Source: an uncultured Lacticaseibacillus sp.
Lineage (GTDB): Bacteria; Bacillota; Bacilli; Lactobacillales; Lactobacillaceae
Assembly (NCBI GenBank): GCA_934293835.1
Contig: CAKQZO010000100.1
Span: forward strand, 1 to 6,225
Reading direction: 5' to 3'
DNA length: 6,225 bases
Shown here: positions 1 through 6,225 of the stretch, piece by piece
Numbering within the stretch: the stretch's first letter is position 1
Layout: the number at the start of each line of letters is the position of its first letter
Translations under genes and position numbers: made by a program
Notes under the pieces: model-generated
The model's input: the letters and a program-made list of their open reading frames with translations, nothing else
Databases searched by the model: none
Told to the model about the DNA's origin: nothing

Positions 1-45
1 CTGCACAATTTTCTTCTGCCGATCAACGGCATGGGTCTCACTCAT
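1..45 (-). CDS. Start of a probable DUF438-domain protein (partial, cut by window edge)
   Basis: Only the first 15 codons are inside the window, reading MSETHAVDRQKKIVQ. The ATG lies inside the end of the DUF1858 gene, and the two frames overlap by 8 nt (ATGAGTGA), which indicates translational coupling. A weak purine-rich site (GAGGTAGAAG) precedes the start. In lactobacilli a small DUF1858 gene is commonly followed by a DUF438 protein, often carrying hemerythrin-like or PAS domains, whose N-terminus has a basic RQKKIVQ-type helix. The family assignment therefore rests mainly on context plus a very short matching stretch. That a gene starts here is fairly sure; its identity is tentative. Confidence 0.5.
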   Translation of the reverse strand, partial: MSETHAVDRQKKIVQ

Positions 46-268
46 GTTCTTCTACCTCGAATCCTGCCTCTGCCAGTGCCGTCGTCAAGTCTGCCACCGC
101 AATGTGCTTCATCTTCGCACCTTTGGCCAGCGTCATGAACCGCCCAACGGTGTTCAAAAGCTTCGGGTCGGTCACACCATCTAGGCCCATCGCCACCATC
201 ACTGATACGATTTCTGGATGCTGATTGACCAGATCCCGCACGGGGGTCTCAAGTGAAATTGTTGTCAT
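38..268 (-). CDS. DUF1858 domain-containing small protein
   Basis: This is a 76-residue soluble protein with no signal peptide or membrane segment. One DUF1858 domain fills it: the segment VRDLVNQHPEIVSVMVAMGL (9-28) is followed by the NTVGRFMTLAKGAKMKHI stretch (39-56) typical of the lactic acid bacterial branch, then a closing amphipathic helix. It has no cysteine, so it cannot bind metal through thiols as some relatives may. The ATG at 268 is supported by AAGGAAG (276-282) 7 nt upstream. The stop overlaps the next gene by 8 nt. DUF1858 has no firmly established biochemical role; partnership with DUF438 and hemerythrin-like proteins suggests redox, oxygen or nitric-oxide handling, which is inference. 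The gene is unrelated to the CRISPR locus. Confidence 0.85.
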   Translation of the reverse strand: MTTISLETPVRDLVNQHPEIVSVMVAMGLDGVTDPKLLNTVGRFMTLAKGAKMKHIAVADLTTALAEAGFEVEEHE

Positions 269-325
269 GCGTCCACTTCCTTTTGGGTCGATGCGCCGCG
301 CACACCGAATTCTAATCTAGGCCTC

Positions 326-353
326 ATTATACCATGTGACGATAATAATTCAG
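326..353 (-). promoter_or_regulatory. Putative sigma-A promoter of the DUF1858 operon
   Basis: On the minus strand a perfect TATAAT (-10, 331 to 326) is preceded after 16 bp by CTGAAT (-35, 353 to 348), which matches TTGACA only at TGA. Transcription would begin near 319, giving a leader of about 50 nt before the DUF1858 start. The -10 box is strong; the -35 box is weak, so an activator may assist. I saw no convincing CRP/FNR dyad. Confidence 0.6.
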
Positions 354-417
354 TAGAATCATTGTGCACAGATGTGGTAATTCTTGTTGCATGCGCATCT
401 GGTACCGATCCCTTTAC

Positions 418-446
418 GTGACTTTCCCCACTAGTGGGTGTACATT
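418..446 (+). promoter_or_regulatory. Putative promoter of the 106-residue gene with a palindromic operator
   Basis: GTGACT (418-423, four of six matches to TTGACA) and TACATT (441-446, four of six to TATAAT) are separated by an optimal 17 bp. The spacer holds the perfect 12-bp palindrome CCCACTAGTGGG (427-438). A dyad at this position is a typical repressor site, or a MerR-type activator site. Both boxes are imperfect, so the promoter itself is moderately supported; the palindrome is directly visible. Confidence 0.45.
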
Positions 447-489
447 AAAGCCGAGACCGTACCAACTCAACCTGAAGGAGTGATGCTTC

Positions 490-810
490 ATGCATGAAAT
501 TCCAGAAACCATGGCGCAAGCCGAGGCCCTCGCGACCAAGCTCGCTTGGCCACTCGACAAAGTCATTCAACGCGGCATCCAGAACTGGGCGCAACAACTC
601 TTGGACGAAGGTGTTGAAGGCGGCTATCTGACCGCCAAGCTCGAAGCCGACGGCCTGCACGTCTTCGATATCAACAACCAACCGCTGCTGACGGTCGCCA
701 CACTCACCAGCGACGCGCTGGTGACCCGCTTCAAAACCGAATCTCACGCCACCTTGTTGGCGGTGCAAACCAAGATCCGGGAACTGTTCGATACCAACCA
801 GCTACATTAA
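490..810 (+). CDS. Hypothetical protein, 106 residues
   Basis: I do not recognise a family. The product is a soluble, acidic, cysteine-free protein without signal peptide or membrane segment. The N-terminal half looks helical (MAQAEALATKLAWPL, then VIQRGIQNWAQQLLDEG). A short beta-like centre follows (GYLTAKLEADGLHVFDINN, then PLLTVATL). The C-terminus is an amphipathic helix ending FDTNQLH. The ATG at 490 is well supported: GAAGGAGTGAT (474-484) nearly matches the full anti-Shine-Dalgarno, with AAGGAG ending 9 nt upstream. A nearby ATG at 483 runs into a stop after four codons. The gene is a single unit with its own promoter and terminator, oriented towards the CRISPR array but separated from it. 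Nothing links it to CRISPR function. Confidence 0.75.
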   Translation: MHEIPETMAQAEALATKLAWPLDKVIQRGIQNWAQQLLDEGVEGGYLTAKLEADGLHVFDINNQPLLTVATLTSDALVTRFKTESHATLLAVQTKIRELFDTNQLH

Positions 811-812
811 GC

Positions 813-848
813 AAAAGCCCGCCGGCGATGGTCACTGGCGGGCTTTTT
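813..848 (+). terminator. Intrinsic terminator, probably bidirectional
   Basis: GCCCGCC (817-823) pairs with GGCGGGC (837-843) around a 13-nt loop, flanked by AAAA (813-816) and TTTTT (844-848). It starts 3 nt after the stop of the 106-residue gene. On the minus strand the same stem is followed by TTTTGC, so it could also stop the leftward CRISPR array transcript, though less strongly. Confidence 0.9.
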
Positions 849-864
849 GGATGCTAGGGAGAAG

Positions 865-876
865 CGTGGAGAACAC
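865..876 (-). repeat. Possible eroded CRISPR repeat fragment
   Basis: CGTGGAGAACAC matches the plus-strand end of the repeat (CGCGGGGAACAC) at 10 of 12 positions. It shares the C-to-T change found in the neighbouring degenerate repeat at 937-963. The 60-nt gap to that repeat does not fit the 61-bp period, and the other half of the repeat is not recognisable. It is either a remnant of an older end of the array or chance. Confidence 0.25.
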
Positions 877-936
877 GAAAGACTGCCTTAGAACGGACAG
901 CCCCTTGTGAGAAGCAACCTCGGCTTCAAGCGCGAG

Positions 937-963
937 GAATCACCCTGTATACGTGGGGAACAC
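937..963 (-). repeat. Degenerate terminal repeat (leader-distal end)
   Basis: This copy is 27 nt, one base shorter than the consensus, and differs within the CCCCCGC/CGCGGGG region (plus strand reads CACCCTGTATACGTGGGG). On the transcript the hairpin keeps only about three terminal C-G pairs before mismatches, so Cas6e processing here is probably poor. Decay of the last repeat is the normal mark of the trailer end and confirms array polarity. Confidence 0.9.
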
Positions 964-996
964 TGGCTTCCATCGTCCGCCTCAAAGTCATACGGA

Positions 997-1024
997 GAAT
1001 CACCCCCGCATATGCGGGGAACAT
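997..1024 (-). repeat. Variant penultimate repeat, hairpin intact
   Basis: This is a full 28-nt copy with two substitutions against the consensus. One falls in the tetraloop (GTAT becomes ATAT on the transcript) and one is the first transcribed base (G to A). The CCCCGC/GCGGGG stem and the GTGATTC handle are unchanged, so it should still be processed. Confidence 0.9.
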
Positions 1025-1512
1025 GTCCCAGCTTCGTAGCCTTGAAACCAGATGTGGGAATCACCCCCGCATACGCGGGGAACACATGCTCGAAGCACTG
1101 GCTACCGAAATTGGCTGGGAATCACCCCCGCATACGCGGGGAACACCAAGAGCCGCCCTTTAGCCGCATCGGCGAGATGGAATCACCCCCGCATACGCGG
1201 GGAACACATGCTCGGCACCCTTATTGAGTAGCTTTAGTAAGAATCACCCCCGCATACGCGGGGAACACTGGTGGAGTTATCGCCAGAGGCGCGGGCTGTT
1301 GGAATCACCCCCGCATACGCGGGGAACACGTGCTGAGCATCTTGGCGGACGTGATCGCGGTAGAATCACCCCCGCATACGCGGGGAACACGCCGGCGATG
1401 AAGCCGTGGACGCCGACCAGATAGAATCACCCCCGCATACGCGGGGAACACGCTGAGCTTCGTAGTTCTTAGCCTGGCTAGACAGAATCACCCCCGCATA
1501 CGCGGGGAACAC

Positions 1513-1551
1513 TAAAAGATTCCAATGATACCGGGGATCGTCATTTTACAA
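1513..1551 (-). promoter_or_regulatory. CRISPR leader (very short) with a weak putative promoter
   Basis: Only 39 bp separate the cas2 stop codon from the first repeat. On the minus strand a TATCAT box (1530 to 1525, five of six matches to TATAAT) lies 15 bp after TTGTAA (1551 to 1546, four of six matches to TTGACA). Initiation there would fall just upstream of the first repeat. Read-through from the cas operon is an alternative, since no terminator is seen after cas2. The leader must act as the integration site, so signals for acquisition may extend into the cas2 coding sequence. Confidence 0.5.
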
Positions 1552-4045
<2,494 letters not shown>

Positions 4046-4053
4046 GACTGTCT

Positions 4054-4059
4054 CCTCCT
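4054..4059 (-). promoter_or_regulatory. Strong ribosome binding site of cas6e overlapping the cas5 stop
   Basis: The minus strand reads TAGGAGGAGACAGTC before ATG. The TAG that ends cas5 is also the first part of the AGGAGG site. This is the only operon junction seen here without overlapping reading frames, and it has the strongest ribosome site, so Cas6e may be made independently of cas5 translation and at a higher rate. Confidence 0.75.
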
Positions 4060-4759
4060 ACAAATTCGCCCAAATATCATGCTCCGTTTGCATCGCCGAA
4101 TTATCGAAGGTGACACTCGCATGCTTGACCGTGCGAAAACTAAAACGCCGATCGCGCTGGTCAAACGATTCGACGCGATCTTTGGCCACTCGAACCGCTG
4201 CTTCGGCCTTCGGCAATAGGTGCGCATCGGCGTACACATCGACACGCACCTCCGCTTTGCCTGCCAGACGGTGCTGGTACCAGTCGGCGGCCTGCCAGGG
4301 CAAATCGTGTAATGCCTCGATGGGATCACGATCAACGAAGGTTTCACACTTGAGCACCCCGGCCGGAACATTCGCACGACGGCCCAAAAAAAGCTGAAAC
4401 CGGGGATGCTTCAAGGCCGCGGCCAAGCTGGCGATCAATTCATCATCATCGCTACCGACAGCGGCCACAAACACCGCGTCTTGCAACAGGTCGCGGTAGC
4501 TGAGTTTACGCGTCCCTTTTTTCCACTCAATCGTCTGAAACTCCGTCAGCACACGCCCTGGCTGATCAATGCGCACCGCGAAGGCCAACTCGTTCAACGC
4601 AGCAATTCTCGGATCCGCCCGTCGATATCCCAGCGCGGCCGCCAACATCCCGACCACCGCACTTTTAGACGGATAATCACCACTGGTACGCCGCGCAAAA
4701 GTCGCCTCGTTCCCATACGATTGTAACGGTCCTGCTAATCTAATCGTCAGCGTTTTCAT
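4058..4759 (-). CDS. cas5e: Cas5e (CasD) Cascade subunit
   Basis: This 233-residue protein caps the crRNA 5' handle and joins the Cas7 backbone to Cas8e. The N-terminal ferredoxin-like fold is clear from LAGPLQSYG (8-16) and the following RRTSGDYPSKSAVVGMLAAA (23-42). LSYRDLLQDAVF and HPRFQLFLGRR (118-128) are further Cas5e hallmarks, the latter near the family's YLGRR motif. In I-E systems Cas5e is not the processing nuclease; that job is Cas6e's. The ATG at 4759 lies 20 nt inside the end of cas7, with AAGGTGA (4766-4772) 6 nt upstream, and the resulting N-terminus MKTLTIRLAGP fits the family. Length is normal and I see no frame damage. Confidence 0.95.
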   Translation of the reverse strand: MKTLTIRLAGPLQSYGNEATFARRTSGDYPSKSAVVGMLAAALGYRRADPRIAALNELAFAVRIDQPGRVLTEFQTIEWKKGTRKLSYRDLLQDAVFVAAVGSDDDELIASLAAALKHPRFQLFLGRRANVPAGVLKCETFVDRDPIEALHDLPWQAADWYQHRLAGKAEVRVDVYADAHLLPKAEAAVRVAKDRVESFDQRDRRFSFRTVKHASVTFDNSAMQTEHDIWANL

Positions 4760-5822
4760 CTTGGGTCACCTTGTCCAAAGTTGCCTTAACCTGAGCCAAC
4801 AGGTCGGCCACATTTTTTGCACGATTGTCGGTTTCCGTCTCATATGGAGACAGCGTCACGCTCAACAACGGGGCATCAACGAACTGAGTGGCCACTTCAG
4901 CCGCCTTTTCGAGTTGGGCGATCGACTTGGCCACGTAGCCGTCAGTCCCTGCATGGATCGGCTTTTCGAACGCAGACACGAGGTTCACAGGCGTATCGTC
5001 ACGCAGCGTCACCATGACGAAATTCGGTAACGTCTTGTTGGCGAAGGTGTTCTGTTTGCCTGTAGGCATCGACAACAAGAAACTCTTGATGAACCGCAAT
5101 GCGCCTTCGACTGCCACGTCTTCGCCTAGATTGTGGGCGAGTTCGTGCATATTCACGTTGGCATATCGATACAGCGTCGACGAGTTGTATTCGATCGTCC
5201 CCAGCATCGCTGCACCGGTGGTATCTTCAGGCTGCTCATCGTCTAAGGCGGTGTAATAATCGAATTCTGGTGTGATCTCATGTGTCGAAACGGCGTGGGC
5301 AACTTGCGCAGCGGCATCGACGTTCAGCTCTGGATCATCGGCCACCATCCGCCCGAACAGCGCCGTATCCAGAGATTGGTTGCCTTTGAAGACCTTCTTC
5401 AATTCCTTCTTATCATAGTCCTCATGAGCCAATGCATACTGGGCGAGCTTCTCCACCTGTCCTTGGCTGATCAGAACCAAAGCCTTGGTCTGGTTCGTCT
5501 TCTTGTCTGGCTTGATGCCAGCGGTTTCGAGTAGCGCCAAGGCCTTGGCCTGGGCGTCAGCATCATTTAACGTGGCATCTTGTTTCTGCAGCTCAGCCGC
5601 TAACAGCTGAGGAACGGCCTTGGTTCGGATTCCTGCCGGTAAGTCGCCTTGATCTTGGTTGAACATCAGGCGCATCGCGCGCTTCCAACTCTGCGACGAG
5701 ACCCGCGCACGCGTCACGCCACCGTAGATCGCCGTCTTGGGTGAGCCAGCATCATCGCGATTGATATTAGAAGAAGGAACAGTTTGTAAAACGTTGATGT
5801 CCAGATACAGGTTAGTTGTCAT
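4740..5822 (-). CDS. cas7e: Cas7e (Cse4/CasC) Cascade backbone protein
   Basis: This 360-residue protein is present in several copies (six in E. coli Cascade) and forms the helical backbone along the crRNA spacer. Diagnostic motifs run in order: DINVLQTVPSSNINRDDAGS (8-27), YGGVTRARVSSQSWKRAMR (33-51), ALFGRMVADDP (154-164), STHEITPEFDYYTALDD (179-195), LGTIEYNSSTLYRYANVNMH (207-226), TGKQNTFANKTLPNFVMV (254-271) and a C-terminal PLLSVTLSPYETE. The Arg- and Lys-rich N-terminal motif contacts RNA in relatives. The ATG at 5822 overlaps the end of cse2 by 11 nt, with AAGGGAAG upstream; its 3' end overlaps cas5 by 20 nt. A lysine-rich stretch (104-147) lies in the helical region. Length and motif content are normal. 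Confidence 0.97.
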   Translation of the reverse strand: MTTNLYLDINVLQTVPSSNINRDDAGSPKTAIYGGVTRARVSSQSWKRAMRLMFNQDQGDLPAGIRTKAVPQLLAAELQKQDATLNDADAQAKALALLETAGIKPDKKTNQTKALVLISQGQVEKLAQYALAHEDYDKKELKKVFKGNQSLDTALFGRMVADDPELNVDAAAQVAHAVSTHEITPEFDYYTALDDEQPEDTTGAAMLGTIEYNSSTLYRYANVNMHELAHNLGEDVAVEGALRFIKSFLLSMPTGKQNTFANKTLPNFVMVTLRDDTPVNLVSAFEKPIHAGTDGYVAKSIAQLEKAAEVATQFVDAPLLSVTLSPYETETDNRAKNVADLLAQVKATLDKVTQDENADD

Positions 5823-6225
5823 GATTCGTCTTCCCTTCGGTTGAGGTTAATTGTTCGCTTTGATAGTAGTAATCTTGCGTCCAGAGAAACCGGACGCGCC
5901 CCGCAGCTTCATAGCCAAACTGGAACTGATACAACTCTTGGCCCAGGCGTGCATAGTCGACTGGCAGCCGGCTACTGCGCAAACTGCTGACAAGGTGGTT
6001 CAAAGAATTGGTGAGGGCGTCTAATCGAGTCGTCGCCAAGGCCTGTTCCACCCGCCGATCGATGTTGCTGCGATTCTGAGCATCCCCGTTTAGCCGCGCC
6101 AGAGCGGCAAACAGCGTGAGCCCCGATGCGGCCGGATCCGCATCAGCATGCGCACGCCGTTGCGGCGCTGGGGCGTACACTAGCCAATCGTTGCCTTGTT
6201 GCTGCAAGGCATAGAGCCTCAGCGC
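5812..6225 (-). CDS. cse2: Cse2 (Cas11/CasB) Cascade small subunit, C-terminal part
   Basis: The reading frame is open to the window edge, so the true start lies outside; 137 residues are visible, beginning ALRLYALQQQGNDWLVYAPA. Family features are a mostly helical protein with Arg-rich faces, a FAALARLNGD-type segment, then LDALTNSLNHLVSSLRSS, a helix with DYARLGQELYQFQFG, and the ending VRFLWTQDYYY typical of Firmicute Cse2. Two copies normally line the belly of Cascade and stabilise the R-loop formed with target DNA. A TTG at 6207 could be mistaken for the start but would discard conserved sequence just before it. The TAA stop overlaps cas7 by 11 nt. Position directly before cas7 supports the call. 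The usual upstream neighbours, cas8e and cas3, are not in the window. Confidence 0.92.
   Translation of the reverse strand, partial: ALRLYALQQQGNDWLVYAPAPQRRAHADADPAASGLTLFAALARLNGDAQNRSNIDRRVEQALATTRLDALTNSLNHLVSSLRSSRLPVDYARLGQELYQFQFGYEAAGRVRFLWTQDYYYQSEQLTSTEGKTNHDN

Larger units (their letters stand above)
937..1512 (-). CRISPR. Type I-E CRISPR array, 10 repeats and 9 spacers
   Basis: Repeats start at 937, 997, 1058, 1119, 1180, 1241, 1302, 1363, 1424 and 1485. The last eight are identical 28-mers, and every spacer is 33 nt, giving a 61-bp period. On the minus strand the repeat reads GTGTT, then stem CCCCGC, loop GTAT, stem GCGGGG, then GTGATTC. This is the usual orientation of I-E repeats, so the array is transcribed leftward, the same way as the cas genes. 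Cas6e would be expected to cut at the 3' base of the hairpin and leave a 7-nt handle GUGAUUC, as known for the Streptococcus thermophilus I-E system. The newest spacer should be 1452-1484 and the oldest 964-996, next to the decayed repeat. Protospacer origins and PAM cannot be read from this window. Confidence 0.98.

Noticed and set aside
363..370. TGTGCACA palindrome as a possible regulator site in the divergent promoter region
   Set aside because: It is only 8 bp, upstream of both promoters, and does not match a CRP/FNR-type dyad well enough to call.
445..768. 107-codon minus-strand frame antisense to the 106-residue gene
   Set aside because: It has no proper ribosome site, and its far end overlaps the other strand's promoter. 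The plus-strand gene has a near-perfect ribosome site and a matching terminator.
821..1400. 11-base match CGCCGGCGATG between the terminator loop (820-830) and the spacer at 1391-1423 (self-targeting?)
   Set aside because: Only 10 bases fall in the spacer. A few 10-mer matches between nine spacers and 6 kb are expected by chance, so this is no evidence of self-targeting.
888..1424. Several open reading frames of 65-106 codons on both strands inside the array
   Set aside because: They are made by the 28-nt repeats, giving recurring peptides such as HPRIRGEH and ITPAYAGNT, a familiar misannotation in I-E arrays. They have no ribosome sites or family match.
937..1512. Array transcribed rightward with its leader at 877-936
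   Set aside because: The I-E repeat orientation (GTGTT...GTGATTC on the minus strand), the decayed repeats at the left end, and the cas gene direction all place the leader at the right end.
6205..6207. TTG as the start of Cse2, giving a complete 131-residue protein
   Set aside because: The frame continues upstream to the edge with ALRLYA, which is conserved Cse2-type sequence, and Cse2 is normally longer; the gene is truncated by the window.

Overview
The window carries most of a type I-E CRISPR-Cas locus and its array, next to a short stretch of ordinary chromosomal genes. The Shine-Dalgarno sites are strong and low-GC Gram-positive in type, although base composition is balanced to slightly GC-rich. 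The DUF1858/DUF438-like gene pair, the I-E repeat ending in GTGATTC, and a Cas2 fused to a DnaQ-like exonuclease all suggest a lactic acid bacterium, probably a higher-GC member of the Lactobacillaceae. I cannot name the species.

Layout, left to right. (1) Positions 1-268, minus strand: a small DUF1858 gene and the first 15 codons of an overlapping downstream gene, probably DUF438. (2) Positions 269-489: a divergent intergenic region with a clear minus-strand promoter and a weaker plus-strand promoter whose spacer is occupied by a perfect 12-bp palindrome. (3) Positions 490-810, plus strand: an unrecognised 106-residue protein followed by a strong intrinsic terminator (813-848). (4) Positions 937-1512: a CRISPR array of ten repeats and nine 33-nt spacers. 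(5) Positions 1513-1551: a very short leader. (6) Positions 1552-6225, minus strand: cas2-exonuclease, cas1, cas6e, cas5e, cas7e and the 3' part of cse2 (cas11). The order cse2-cas7-cas5-cas6e-cas1-cas2-array is the standard I-E order. cas8e and cas3 are expected beyond the right edge but cannot be seen.

The cas genes are packed with overlaps of 4 to 20 nt or a 12-nt gap, so they are probably one translationally coupled operon. Cse2, Cas7, Cas5 and Cas6e are Cascade subunits. Cas6e should cut the array transcript beside the CCCCGC/GCGGGG hairpin. Cas1 and the Cas2-DEDDh fusion form the spacer acquisition machinery. Repeat orientation, repeat decay at the left end and gene direction agree that the array is transcribed leftward, with its leader beside cas2. 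All catalytic residues I could locate in Cas1, Cas6e and the exonuclease domain are intact, so the system looks functional.

This is a recognisable family and not a new system. The points most worth a second look are the exonuclease-fused Cas2, the roughly 39-bp leader, a sequence shared between two spacers, and the palindrome inside the promoter of the unknown gene.
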